From: Guyparkeria sp016278265 | GTDB taxonomy: Bacteria; Pseudomonadota; Gammaproteobacteria; Halothiobacillales; Halothiobacillaceae | NCBI RefSeq assembly: GCF_044582145.1 | Contig: NZ_JBDODO010000001.1 | DNA: 64,000 nucleotides | Reading direction: 5' to 3' (one strand) | Program-made: the position numbers and the translations under genes | The notes under the pieces: generated by a model | Told to the model about the DNA's origin: nothing | Database searches by the model: none | What the model saw: the letters and a program-made list of their open reading frames with translations, nothing else | In this document: positions 1-8,462 of the stretch, piece by piece | Position numbering within the stretch: the first letter of the stretch is position 1 | Layout: each line of letters begins with the position of its first letter

Positions 1-290
1 TTCTGCGACTTGCGAAAGATGGTGCCGATCAGCCCCGGCTCGCGCGCCAGCGCCTCCAGCGTGTGGCGATACTGCAGCTCCAGCTCGTCGCCGTCCTTGT
101 TGGCCAATTGTGCCCAGTTCCAGGCCGGCGGAATGGCCGAGGTCTCGCCCAGCAGCTCCTCGCGTTCCTGGTCCATCTTGAGGAACAGCAGGTAGGTGAT
201 CTGCTCGATGTAGTCGCCGGAGGAAATGCCCTGGTCGCGCAGGACATGGGCGTAGTTCCAGACCTTGGAGACCAGTTGCTCGTTGCTCAT
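1..290 (-). CDS. hsdM: Type I restriction-modification DNA methyltransferase subunit HsdM, N-terminal part (cut by window edge)
   Basis: The minus strand stays open from an ATG at 290 to the window edge, giving about 96 residues beginning MSNEQLVSKVWNYAHVLRDQ and continuing with GISSGDYIEQITYLLFLKM. This is the helical N-terminal domain (HsdM_N) of N6-adenine methyltransferases that pair with HsdS to recognise and modify the target site. The catalytic domain (NPPF motif) lies outside the window. The start codon shares one base with the stop of the upstream DUF5655 gene (TGATG), so translation is probably coupled. It is the last gene of the hsdR-hsdS-DUF5655-hsdM series seen here; hsdM more often precedes hsdS. 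Confidence 0.9.
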   Translation of the reverse strand, partial: MSNEQLVSKVWNYAHVLRDQGISSGDYIEQITYLLFLKMDQEREELLGETSAIPPAWNWAQLANKDGDELELQYRHTLEALAREPGLIGTIFRKSQ

Positions 291-1201
291 CAGGAGGCCT
301 CGTAGGATTGTTCGATCAGCGCTTTCGCGCGCTCGAGGTCGTCGTGGGATGTCAGGGTCACTTCCAGGTCGCCGGTGCCGAAATGCCCGACGTGGCGTAC
401 ATCGCGGGTGAACCCCTCTTCCAGTTCCAGCGTGTCGGGGTCGAGCTTCAGGTACAGCCGCACCAGGTTGAGCGTGGTCTTGATCTCCACGCAGGCGAAG
501 TTCTTGATCCGGCGGAAGGCCAAGTAGAACCGCAGTGTCTTCTTGGTGACATCATCCCCCAGCCCCATCAGGAAATGCTCCACATCGGCATAGAGATTGG
601 TCAGTTCGCCGTCGGCGTCGGCCATCATCTCCGAGACGGTCTTGTACTTGTGCGGCTTGCTGTTGCCGGCGGCGTCAACCGCCCCGCCGGATGACGTGTT
701 CGCCGAGACCGCCGTCAGCAGCTCCAGCAACAGCAGGTCGCCGGCAAAGCGGCGGTAGCGGATCAGCTCGATGTTCCGACTCATTTGCTTGACGGCGTGG
801 ATGTCGTACTTGGTGAAATCCGCGGCAATGCAGATCAGGCGCGGCGCGCTCCATTCCACCTGGTCGGCTGTGGCCTTGTCGTAGCGATCCCGCACCAGCA
901 ACTCGAAGTCGCCGCGATGATCCATCAGCCAGTCCAGGTAGAACAGCCCCTGGTTGATCACGTTTTCCGAGCGGTCGCGCTTGTACTCGATGATCACCGG
1001 CGAGCCGTTCTCGTCCAGCCCCAGCGTATCCATGCGTCCGCCGTGGGTGGTGGCGTACTCGGAGGCCAGAAAGCGCACGCCCAGCAGGGTCTCGAGGTTC
1101 TGCTCGAACTGCGTCTGCAGGCCGCGTTCCAGTGGCGTGGGGGTGTTGTCCAACTCGGTCAGCGTCTTGCCGGTGGACTGAAACAGCTTGAGGTCACTCA
1201 T
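290..1201 (-). CDS. DUF5655 protein with NucS/DUF91-like nuclease fold, inserted between hsdS and hsdM
   Basis: The product has 303 residues. The N-terminal half resembles the NucS/DUF91 PD-(D/E)XK fold: GGRMDTLGLDENGSP followed by VIIEYKR, where an Asp and an E-x-K pair could form a metal site. The C-terminal half (about residues 205-300) looks like DUF5655, with FYLAFRRIKNFACVEI and a closing DVRHVGHFGTGDLEV segment. Family members are often annotated loosely as a predicted transport protein, which nothing here supports: there is no membrane segment. It overlaps hsdS by 4 bases (ATGA) and hsdM by one base, so it is made with the restriction complex. A nuclease or DNA-end-sensing accessory role is inference from fold and position. 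Family assignment is solid; function is unknown. Confidence 0.8.
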   Translation of the reverse strand: MSDLKLFQSTGKTLTELDNTPTPLERGLQTQFEQNLETLLGVRFLASEYATTHGGRMDTLGLDENGSPVIIEYKRDRSENVINQGLFYLDWLMDHRGDFELLVRDRYDKATADQVEWSAPRLICIAADFTKYDIHAVKQMSRNIELIRYRRFAGDLLLLELLTAVSANTSSGGAVDAAGNSKPHKYKTVSEMMADADGELTNLYADVEHFLMGLGDDVTKKTLRFYLAFRRIKNFACVEIKTTLNLVRLYLKLDPDTLELEEGFTRDVRHVGHFGTGDLEVTLTSHDDLERAKALIEQSYEAS

Positions 1202-2667
1202 GCGCGGGTTTTCCTGCGGCTGGGTTTCTTCGGCTCGGCCTCGCGGGCGGCGCGGAGGCGGGCGAGCAGATCGGCGGCGGGTTCGTCGTTCGGGTCCTGC
1301 GGCACCAGCCGGCCGGCAAAGGCGTCCTTGAGAATGGACTGGCGCAGGGCGGCGGAGCGGGTGAGTTCGGTTTGGTGCGTTTCTTCGATTTGCTGGATTT
1401 CGCTCAGCTTCTCGCTGACCCGGCGCATCATTTCCGCCTGTTCTTCAAGCGGCGGCAGGGGGATTGCTACCGACCGTAATTGTTCAAAGCTCAGGTGGGG
1501 GCGACCCGCTCCATAAATGAATTTTTCCAGTTGGTCGCGTCCTGCCCCTTTGCTGGCGAGGAACATTTCCAGGAAGTGGCTCAGTGATGCCTCGGCAGGA
1601 CGGAGCAAGGCAACACTCTGGCAAACGTAATGATGCCGTTCATCGCTGTGGAAGCGACAAACGTCTCCAGTGTTCGCGCCGACGATTGTGATCAGAATGT
1701 CATCTTTCCGGACTTCGCTTCGAATTGCGTCAGGGCTACCGGGGGGAGGATCAACCCGAAACTTTTCCGAAAGATCAAATCTCATCGGGCGTACGTTCTG
1801 AGCCATGATGAAGACACCTTCGCCCCGGCCGTAATACTTCTTCCAGCCTCGCGAGCCACTAGTCAGATGGATCAGAAGCGCGTCAAGTGATGCCCATACC
1901 CAGCCCTCGGGTAGTTCGGGTAACTCGCTGGTATTGGGGGCGGCGGGTTCCTTGTATTTGCCGCGGCCCTGCCAGTGCTCGCGGCGGGTCAGCAGGATGC
2001 GCTCCAGCAGGTCGCGGCCGTGTTCCAGGTGGTGGGCGTTCTCGGCGCGCCAGTCGGCAGTGAGTTCGCCAGTGACGGCGGCCTTGAGCACGGACTGGCG
2101 ATAGCGGGTCAGCAGGGCCTGCACCTCGCGCAGCCCCGCCTCGCCCTGGTCCAGCCGGGCAAACAGGGTCTCGATCTTTTCGACAATGCGCCGTTGTTCG
2201 TTGAGTGGAGGCAGGGGGAGCTTGATCCGCTTGAGTAGGGTTTGGCTTATGTTTTGTTGTGCCCCGCCTTGTCCGAGCGATATGAGAGTTGGCTTTAAGT
2301 ACCTCAGGCCAAAGAGCAAAAAATTCTGATCAACCGTTTCCGGAGAGTGGCGACAAAAAGCTATGGCCTGGTTGGTGGCGCATTTGATCTTTGTAAGTCC
2401 CACTTTTCCGATTGATCCGTACATCGCAATAAGGATTGTTTCGGGCTCGAGTGGCTTTGCTGACGAGTTGTTTAACCCTTCCTGAGTGATATGGGTCTCG
2501 GCTGACCAGACTGGGCCATCGGTCAGATCACCAATTTTTAGCCAAGGGATATTTCCACCGTAATATGCCGAGTTGGTTCTGGTGGGGGTGCCCCCACTTC
2601 CCCAGTCACCAAGCTCGCCAAGTTGAACCAATGTCCAACTCGTTGGGAGGCTTCCTTTATTGGTCAC
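1198..2667 (-). CDS. hsdS: Type I restriction-modification specificity subunit HsdS
   Basis: The 489-residue protein has two target recognition domains, as expected for HsdS. The first begins WTLVQLGELGDWGSGGTPTR and ends near LPPLNEQRRIVEKIETLFARLDQ, the start of the first central coiled coil. The second begins near LPEGWVWASLDAL and ends at LPPLEEQAEMMRRVSEKLSE, the second coiled coil. The C terminus carries the common DAFAGRLVPQDPNDEPA signature. Each TRD reads half of a bipartite DNA site; the site cannot be predicted here. Its ATG overlaps the hsdR stop by 4 bases. The region coding for the TRDs (about 1480-1890 and 2240-2660) is visibly more AT-rich than its surroundings, which is typical of exchanged TRD cassettes. 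Confidence 0.93.
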   Translation of the reverse strand: MTNKGSLPTSWTLVQLGELGDWGSGGTPTRTNSAYYGGNIPWLKIGDLTDGPVWSAETHITQEGLNNSSAKPLEPETILIAMYGSIGKVGLTKIKCATNQAIAFCRHSPETVDQNFLLFGLRYLKPTLISLGQGGAQQNISQTLLKRIKLPLPPLNEQRRIVEKIETLFARLDQGEAGLREVQALLTRYRQSVLKAAVTGELTADWRAENAHHLEHGRDLLERILLTRREHWQGRGKYKEPAAPNTSELPELPEGWVWASLDALLIHLTSGSRGWKKYYGRGEGVFIMAQNVRPMRFDLSEKFRVDPPPGSPDAIRSEVRKDDILITIVGANTGDVCRFHSDERHHYVCQSVALLRPAEASLSHFLEMFLASKGAGRDQLEKFIYGAGRPHLSFEQLRSVAIPLPPLEEQAEMMRRVSEKLSEIQQIEETHQTELTRSAALRQSILKDAFAGRLVPQDPNDEPAADLLARLRAAREAEPKKPSRRKTRA

Positions 2668-5426
2668 GCCACCAGCGCCTCTTGCAGTTCATCCAGCATC
2701 TCGTTCAGCCCCTCGCCCAGTACCTTGCGGGCGCGCAGGATACCGCCCTTGTCGGCCAGCGCGGGTGCTTCCATGAAATCGCGCGGGGTGATCTCGGCAT
2801 TGGCGGTGAGGTAGGCGGCAATGGCGCGCAGCCATTCGATCTGCTCGGGGCCGTAGTCGCGGCCGGCCTTCTTCTCCCGGCCCAGCCAGAGGTTGAAGCG
2901 GCGTTCCACCGCGGCGCTGAAGGGTTCCAGGGTGTCGGTCTGACCCAAGGCGAAGCGCACCAGGCTGACGACTTCGGTCAGTTGTTCGTCCACCGGCGCG
3001 CCGCGCACCTTGGCGGCCTCGAGCCGCTTGTAGGCCTGCCAGACATTGGCGACGGCCAGGTGCGGCGGGCGCTCGGTCATGGCGTTCACCAGCTCGCGGA
3101 TGGCGGCGTAGGTGAGGTGCTGGCGGCCGAGCGGCTGGTTGTAGAGGATCTGCAGGGCGGTCAGCTCGTCGTGGTTGTCCTCGATGAACTGCTTGAAACT
3201 GGTGATGGTCTCGCGGGCCTTCTTTTCGTCGAAGCCGGCGCTGGTGGTCTCGTCGGGGGTGAGTTCGTCGATGACGATCTCGCTTTTCTGCTTGATGTCC
3301 TTGAGCCGCTGGCGCACCTCGGGCTTGTCGAAGGGGCGGCAGGCCTCGTCCATCAGCCCGTCGACGACCTGCTGTTCCTGTTCCGGGGTGGGCGCGGGGC
3401 CGACGCGTTCGGTGATGGCGGCCTGCTGGCGGTCCGGGTCGATGGCGTCGAGCAGCGTGTTGGCCAGATCGCGCGGGGTCTGGCCGCCGGTGGTCTCGGC
3501 CACGCGGGCGCGGTCGTCGTCGGAAAGCTTGCGGTCGAGGGCCGCCAGCCGCCCGGCGAGCGAGGAGAGGGCGTCCTCGTCGCGCCGGCCCATGGCGATC
3601 TGCTCGAGCAGCTTGTCGAAGCTGACCGCGTGCTTGCGCTCCAGCGGCTGGCTGGCGTTCTTCTTGGTCTCGGAGACGCCCACGGCGTCGATCAGGATAA
3701 AGCGGGTCTTGGTCTTCGCATCCGGGGTGACCGCCCGCAGGTCGGCCTCGGGGATCGTGCGCACGCCGCGGCCCTTCATCTGTTCGTAGTAGCCCTCGGA
3801 TTTGACGTCGCGCATGAAGATCAGCACTTCGACCGGCTTGATGTCGGTGCCGGTGGCGACCATGTCGACGGTGACGGCGACGCGCGGGAAGGGGTCGACG
3901 CGGAAGGCCTTGATCAGTGCCTTGGGGCTTTCCGCGCCGTTGCGGTAGGTGATCTTCTTGGCGAAGTCGTTGCCCTCGCCGAAGACCTCGCGCACGGCGT
4001 GGACGATTTCCTCGGCGTGGTTATCGTCCTTGGCGAAGATCAGGGTCTTGGGCAGCCAGTCGCCCGTGCGGTCGGGGAACAGCTCGGTGAAGACGCGCTC
4101 GCGGTAGGTCTTGAGCACGGTACGGATCTGGTTGGGGTTGACCACCGAGCGGTCCAGCTCGCGGCCGGTGTATTCGAGATCGGCGTCGAGGGTTTCGTAG
4201 CGCAGCTGACGGGTGCGCCGGTCGCGTACCGGAATCTGGAAATCGGCCCCTTCGCTTTCCACCTTGCCGCCCTGTTCGGTGACCCGAGTGCGGATGCGGT
4301 AGACCTCGTAGCCGACGTTCACGCCGTCGGCCACGGAGCGCTCGTAGGGGTACTCGGCCACTAGGTTCTGGTTGAAGAAACCGAGGGTGTGCTTCGAGGG
4401 TGTGGCGGTCAGGCCGATCAGGTGGGCGTCGAAGTATTCCAGTACCTGCCGCCAGAGCCCGTAGATGGAGCGGTGGCATTCGTCGGTGACGATGAAGTCG
4501 AAGGTCTCGATCGGGATGTCGGGGTTGTAGGCCACCGGCAGTTGCTCGCCCTCGTCGCCTTTCCATTGTTCGAAGGCGGAGATCTCCTCGGCTTCCTCGT
4601 CCAATTCCCGGCCGCGCAGCATGGAGTAGAGCCGCTGAATGGTGGTGATGACCACCTTCGCGTCGGGATCGATGTGGTGGCCGTGCAGGTGCTGGACGAT
4701 GTAGGTGTCGGTGAAGCGGTTGGCCGCGCCCACTGGCTGGAAGTTCTGGAACTCCTTGAGAGTCTGGTCGCCAAGGTTGTTGCGATCCACCAGGAACAGG
4801 ATGCGCTTCGCGCCGGCGTGTTTGATCAGCCGGTAGGAGAAGGAGCAGGCGGTGAACGTCTTGCCCGCGCCGGTGGCGAGCTGGATCAGTGCCCGGGGGC
4901 GGTCCTCGGCCAGCGATTCTTCCAGCCCCTCGATGGCCTCGATCTGGCAATCACGCAGGCCGCGGCCGTCCAATGGCGGCATGTTGCGCAGCCGTTCGCG
5001 CAGGGTGTTCGGCTGGCATAGCCACTCGTGCAGGGTCTCGGGGCGGTGGAAGGCGAACAGGCGGCGCGAGCGGGGCTTGGGGTCGTGCAGGTTGCGAAAG
5101 AAGGTTTCCTCGCCGGTGCTTTCGTAGTCGTAGACGAGCAGGTCGTCCCAGCGGGCCAGGTGCTCGGGCAGGGTGGTCATGTACTTTGCCGACTGCTCGG
5201 CGACGGCGCTGAGGGTTATGCCCGCCTTCTTGGCCTCGATCACCCCGGCCGCCTTGCCTTCGATGAACAGCAGGTAGTCGGTGAAACCGGCGGGCAGGGA
5301 GAATTCGCGCACGGCCACGCCGAGGGCCGCGTTTCGGTCGAAGGCATCCCGATCCTGAAGGGTCCAGCCGGCCTCCGTGAGTAGCTGGTCGATCTTTTCT
5401 CGTGCCTGTTCTTCCGGCAGTTGCAT
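2664..5426 (-). CDS. hsdR: Type I restriction endonuclease subunit HsdR (EcoEI-like)
   Basis: This is the ATP-dependent translocase and nuclease of the type I complex. From the chosen ATG at 5426 it is 920 residues. An N-terminal PD-(D/E)XK nuclease is visible (D50, then E64-A-K66 in GVIEAKK). The SF2 motor follows, with Walker A ATGAGKT at 184-190, DECH at 315-318 and LTATPSK. The C-terminal third looks like the EcoEI HsdR C-terminal domain. The frame stays open 23 codons further upstream to 5495, but that extension is low-complexity and HsdR homology starts at MQLPEEQAREKID. No strong Shine-Dalgarno is visible. It heads a coupled four-gene series, so one promoter in 5427-5560 may drive the whole locus. 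Confidence 0.92.
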   Translation of the reverse strand: MQLPEEQAREKIDQLLTEAGWTLQDRDAFDRNAALGVAVREFSLPAGFTDYLLFIEGKAAGVIEAKKAGITLSAVAEQSAKYMTTLPEHLARWDDLLVYDYESTGEETFFRNLHDPKPRSRRLFAFHRPETLHEWLCQPNTLRERLRNMPPLDGRGLRDCQIEAIEGLEESLAEDRPRALIQLATGAGKTFTACSFSYRLIKHAGAKRILFLVDRNNLGDQTLKEFQNFQPVGAANRFTDTYIVQHLHGHHIDPDAKVVITTIQRLYSMLRGRELDEEAEEISAFEQWKGDEGEQLPVAYNPDIPIETFDFIVTDECHRSIYGLWRQVLEYFDAHLIGLTATPSKHTLGFFNQNLVAEYPYERSVADGVNVGYEVYRIRTRVTEQGGKVESEGADFQIPVRDRRTRQLRYETLDADLEYTGRELDRSVVNPNQIRTVLKTYRERVFTELFPDRTGDWLPKTLIFAKDDNHAEEIVHAVREVFGEGNDFAKKITYRNGAESPKALIKAFRVDPFPRVAVTVDMVATGTDIKPVEVLIFMRDVKSEGYYEQMKGRGVRTIPEADLRAVTPDAKTKTRFILIDAVGVSETKKNASQPLERKHAVSFDKLLEQIAMGRRDEDALSSLAGRLAALDRKLSDDDRARVAETTGGQTPRDLANTLLDAIDPDRQQAAITERVGPAPTPEQEQQVVDGLMDEACRPFDKPEVRQRLKDIKQKSEIVIDELTPDETTSAGFDEKKARETITSFKQFIEDNHDELTALQILYNQPLGRQHLTYAAIRELVNAMTERPPHLAVANVWQAYKRLEAAKVRGAPVDEQLTEVVSLVRFALGQTDTLEPFSAAVERRFNLWLGREKKAGRDYGPEQIEWLRAIAAYLTANAEITPRDFMEAPALADKGGILRARKVLGEGLNEMLDELQEALVA

Positions 5427-5558
5427 GGGGATCTCGCTTTCTGGCCACCCGCTGGGCCGTCCTTGAGGAGTGACGGGGCGGCATGCCCCGACCACTAGCT
5501 GGCTATCCGATGCTATCAGGTTGGTGCGGCTTGGGGCTGGGCACGCGCCGTTGGCGCG

Positions 5559-5623
5559 TTTCGCGAGCGGGGCTCGCTCCCACGGGGCTGGTGGATGTGT
5601 GGGAGCGGCCCTTGGCCGCGAAA
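5559..5623. repeat. REP/inverted-REP pair (BIME-like), Pseudomonas type
   Basis: Two copies face each other: 5559-5583 and 5599-5623. Each has GTGGGAGCG at its inner end, then a small GC palindrome, then CGCGAAA at its outer end; the right copy reads GTGGGAGCGGCCCTTGGCCG followed by CGAAA. This closely resembles the repetitive extragenic palindromes known from pseudomonads, which are mobilised by RAYT transposases. No RAYT gene lies in the window. The 15-bp spacer contains no further structure. Confidence 0.6.
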
Positions 5624-5717
5624 GGCCGCGGTGCGGCTGTCCTGCTTTCGGTTCGCCACCAAGGGCTGTTATCGACGCTGGAATTCAGGGTTAGCACACA
5701 AGGGCCCCTGCGCCTTG

Positions 5718-5827
5718 CCTCGTCTCCGCCGGGTTGCAGGGTCTGGGGGGCATGGACGCCGCCCAGAGGTTCTGCGCGACACGATGTCGCGTCGAACCGA
5801 CCCGGCCGCAACCCGGCGGTGACGAGG
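5718..5827. repeat. 110-bp foldback with 20-bp inverted arms
   Basis: Arms 5718-5737 and 5808-5827 are reverse complements with one mismatch; the arm core is CGCCGGGTTGC. The interior carries a smaller GCGACACGATGTCGC palindrome. Function is unknown; it is probably part of a dispersed extragenic repeat. Confidence 0.55.
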
Positions 5828-5871
5828 GGAGCCCGAAGGGCCAAGGCGCCGGGGTGTCTTTGTCTTTGGGT

Positions 5872-5899
5872 ACTTTCTATTGGACAAGCAATAGAAAGT
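5872..5899. repeat. Perfect 11-bp inverted repeat around GACAAG
   Basis: ACTTTCTATTG at 5872-5882 and its exact reverse complement at 5889-5899 enclose the loop GACAAG. Similar TTTCTTT/AAAGAAA hairpins recur as extragenic repeats in many GC-rich proteobacteria, and another version occurs at 28370-28394. It could also act as a weak terminator, but no long T run follows on either strand. Confidence 0.55.
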
Positions 5900-6078
5900 C
5901 CCTCGGGCGTTGGCAGCGCGATGCGATCGAAACCGCCAGGCGCGACAAACGCCCGAAACCGTACCACCTCCACGACAAGGCGCCCCGCGCTCACACCAAC
6001 AGCCAAACCACACGGGGCAAAGGGCTCTGCCCCCTTGGGGCTACACTTGCGACATATGAACCAGCCGAAGCCCGAAAC

Positions 6079-6933
6079 ATGCCAGTGGATATAGAAGCGC
6101 TTTCCCCTAAGTTGATCCACCTGATGATGGACGCGGTCTTCGTGGTCGACGCGGACAACCAGATCGTCTTCGTGAGCGATGCCTGTGAGGCACTCCTTGG
6201 CTACCGCGCCGAGGAACTGATTGGCACGCCGATCACCGACTACATGCATCCCGACGATCTGGAGGCCACCCACGACTCGATTGGCCGGGTCATGAGCGGT
6301 CAGTCGCACAATGATTTCCACAACCGCTATATCCGCAAGGATGGCTCGATCGTGGACATCCTGTGGTCGGCCCGCTGGTCCGAGGAGGACGGCGTGCGCA
6401 TCGGCGTGGCGCGGGACGTGACGGCGCTCAGGCTGGCGGAGGAAAAGCTGCGCTTCCTTGCCCATCACGATCCGCTGACGGGGCTGACCAACCGATCGCT
6501 GTTCAGCGACCGCCTCGACTTGGCGCTCCGGGCGGCTCATCGCCACCAGAGCAAGCTGGCCTTGCTGTTCCTGGACGTTAACGGCTTCAAGTCGATCAAT
6601 GACACCCATGGGCATGCGGTGGGTGATCGCATGCTCTGCACGATCGCCCGACGGCTGGAAAGCTGCGTACGCGAGACGGATACGGTGGCTCGGGTGGGCG
6701 GTGATGAATTCATTGTGCTGTTGACGGACATCCAGTCGGCGGACGCCGTTTCAATGAAGGTCGGTGAGATCGCTGCGATCCTGGCCGAGCCGTTGGGCGC
6801 TGAATTCGGCGGGCTAAAAACTGCGTCCTGCAGTATCGGCGTCGCCTGTTATCCGGCCGACGGGGCGGATGCCGATACCCTGCTGCGCCATGCGGATGAC
6901 GATATGTACCGTCTGAAAAGGCGACATTCGTGA
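6079..6933 (+). CDS. PAS-GGDEF diguanylate cyclase
   Basis: The 284-residue soluble protein has an N-terminal PAS domain (about residues 8-118; VFVVDADNQIVFVSD, then HNRYIRKDGSIV) joined to a GGDEF domain (about 125-284). The catalytic GGDEF is intact at 207-211, FLDVNGFKSIND lies at 164-175, and the inhibitory I-site RETD at 198-201. It should make cyclic di-GMP with product inhibition, in response to whatever the PAS domain senses. No membrane segment or signal peptide is seen. I chose ATG 6079 because the PAS homology starts just after it; the frame upstream runs through palindromic repeats. It is probably monocistronic. Confidence 0.88.
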   Translation: MPVDIEALSPKLIHLMMDAVFVVDADNQIVFVSDACEALLGYRAEELIGTPITDYMHPDDLEATHDSIGRVMSGQSHNDFHNRYIRKDGSIVDILWSARWSEEDGVRIGVARDVTALRLAEEKLRFLAHHDPLTGLTNRSLFSDRLDLALRAAHRHQSKLALLFLDVNGFKSINDTHGHAVGDRMLCTIARRLESCVRETDTVARVGGDEFIVLLTDIQSADAVSMKVGEIAAILAEPLGAEFGGLKTASCSIGVACYPADGADADTLLRHADDDMYRLKRRHS

Positions 6934-7130
6934 ACCGGCTGACGAACTTACAGCCCACCGGTACTCACTGGTGCCGCGATTGCCGGCCGTTTCGGCCCGC
7001 GAGCAAGGGGACAGCCGAAAGACTGCTTGAACCTGGCCCGGGAGAATCCTAGGCTCTGATGGTTCGGTTTGCGGCGTGCGACAAGGCAGCCGAGGGCCAC
7101 ACTTCTCGATGCGAGACTGGCGGGGGCGGT

Positions 7131-8399
7131 ATGCAATTCCCTTCGGGCATGAAGTTCGCGCTGTTCGGTGCCGGGCTGATCGCGATCACCTACGGTCTCG
7201 CGCGCTTTGCCTTCGGTCTGTTCGTGCCGCCGATCCGTGCCGACCTGGGGCTGACGCCGGAGGTGATCGGCATTATCGGCGCGCTGCCGCTCCTCAGTTT
7301 CATACTGGCCTCGCTGGTCGCGCCGATCCTTTCGGTTCGGTTGGGGGCCCGCTATACCGCGATGCTGTCCGGCACCGTCGGTGCCACTGGCTTGCTGGTG
7401 ATTAGTCAGTCCCCTGACGCGCTCTCGCTTGGCGTGGGGGTGTTCGCATGCGGCATCTCCACCGGCCTGATGATGTCGGCGCTCTCGGGTGCCATGCAGG
7501 CGGTGGTGGAGCGCTCGATGCACGGCCGGGTGAGCTCGATCATGAATGCGGGCACCAGCGTTGGCGTGGCCGTTGCCGTGCCGGCGGTGCTGTTCCTGGC
7601 CGATGCCTGGCGCTTGGCTTATGGCGCCTTTGCCGTGTTGGCGGTCATCGGTGTGGTCGCCACGTGGCGGTTGATTCCGTCGGTGTCGCGGGTCACGCCA
7701 TCGGACGCCGCGCCCCCAGCCCCGATCAGTTCCCTGCAGTGGTGGCGTCTTGGCCGGCTCTCGGTGTTCGCCTTCCTGATGGGCTTCGTCTCCGCCGCCT
7801 ACTGGATATTTGCGCCCGACCTGGTGGTCACCCTGGGTGAGCTGCCGCCCGGGGCCACCGGCTGGTTGTGGTTGGCGGTGGGCATTGCCGGCCTCGGTGG
7901 AGCGGTGGTGGCGGATCTCGCCGACCGCAACAACCCGCCCATCACCCAGGCGCTGATGTTGATGATGCTGTCGACGAGCCTGGCACTGCTTGCCGCCAGC
8001 CCCGACAACCTGTTTCTCGCGGCCTTTTCCGCGCTGGTGTTCGGCCTGGCCTACATGAGTCTGACCGGGCTCTACCTGATGACCGGCATCCGCCTGTTGC
8101 CGGGGCGCCTGTCGATGGGGCCGGTGTTGCCGTTCGTGGCGGTGTCGCTCGGGCAGGCGGTCGGTTCGCCCGTTGTCGGCATGCTGGTAAAGGCATCCGG
8201 CTACGCCGAGGCGTTTGCGATATTCGCCGCGATCGGGGTGGTGGTCGCCATCCTCTCGCCCCTGTACCCGCGCACCATCGGCGAAGAGCCCGAGGAGAGC
8301 GAGCGCGAAACCGGCCTCCAGGCGGCCTACGACAGCCAGCTTCTGGATGCGGATGGCAATCCGCTGGAGCCCGGCACGGAAGGAGCCAGGGCCTCGTAG
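7131..8399 (+). CDS. Major facilitator superfamily transporter
   Basis: The 422-residue protein has about 12 hydrophobic segments and the MFS layout of two six-helix halves split by a short polar loop around residues 190-205 (SRVTPSDAAPPAP). The start at 7131 follows GGGGGCGG and gives MQFPSGMKFALFGAGLIAI. The N-terminal region GLARFAFGLFVPPIRADLGL resembles YbfB/YjiJ and CynX-like transporters. The substrate cannot be told from sequence. The cytoplasmic tail after helix 12 is acidic (GEEPEESERE). A weak sigma-70 candidate lies at 7027-7055 (TTGAAC, 17-base spacer, TAGGCT). Confidence 0.85.
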   Translation: MQFPSGMKFALFGAGLIAITYGLARFAFGLFVPPIRADLGLTPEVIGIIGALPLLSFILASLVAPILSVRLGARYTAMLSGTVGATGLLVISQSPDALSLGVGVFACGISTGLMMSALSGAMQAVVERSMHGRVSSIMNAGTSVGVAVAVPAVLFLADAWRLAYGAFAVLAVIGVVATWRLIPSVSRVTPSDAAPPAPISSLQWWRLGRLSVFAFLMGFVSAAYWIFAPDLVVTLGELPPGATGWLWLAVGIAGLGGAVVADLADRNNPPITQALMLMMLSTSLALLAASPDNLFLAAFSALVFGLAYMSLTGLYLMTGIRLLPGRLSMGPVLPFVAVSLGQAVGSPVVGMLVKASGYAEAFAIFAAIGVVVAILSPLYPRTIGEEPEESERETGLQAAYDSQLLDADGNPLEPGTEGARAS

Positions 8400-8462
8400 C
8401 CGCCACGACCCTCGAGATGCGTCTCGTTGCCTGATCCCTTGGCCGGGACTGGTTCCCGGCGA

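Larger units (their letters stand above)
5427..6078. other. Gene-free region of 650 bp rich in extragenic palindromes
   Basis: No open frame here has protein-like composition or a supported start. The stretch separates hsdR (minus) from the PAS-GGDEF gene (plus) and so must hold both promoters, but I could not pick either with confidence. It contains a REP/inverted-REP pair, a 110-bp foldback and a short perfect hairpin, each listed separately. The frame of the downstream gene is open back to 5734, but that part runs through the palindromes and is not treated as coding. Confidence 0.7.

Noticed and set aside
2565..4364. Long plus-strand frame of 599 codons opposite hsdR
   Set aside because: It mirrors hsdR codons; composition is repetitive (LVVVVLDELLETGDG-type) with no family resemblance. 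Antisense frames are common in GC-rich DNA.
5734..6078. N-terminal extension of the PAS-GGDEF protein
   Set aside because: It translates through palindromic repeats; the PAS domain starts directly after ATG 6079.
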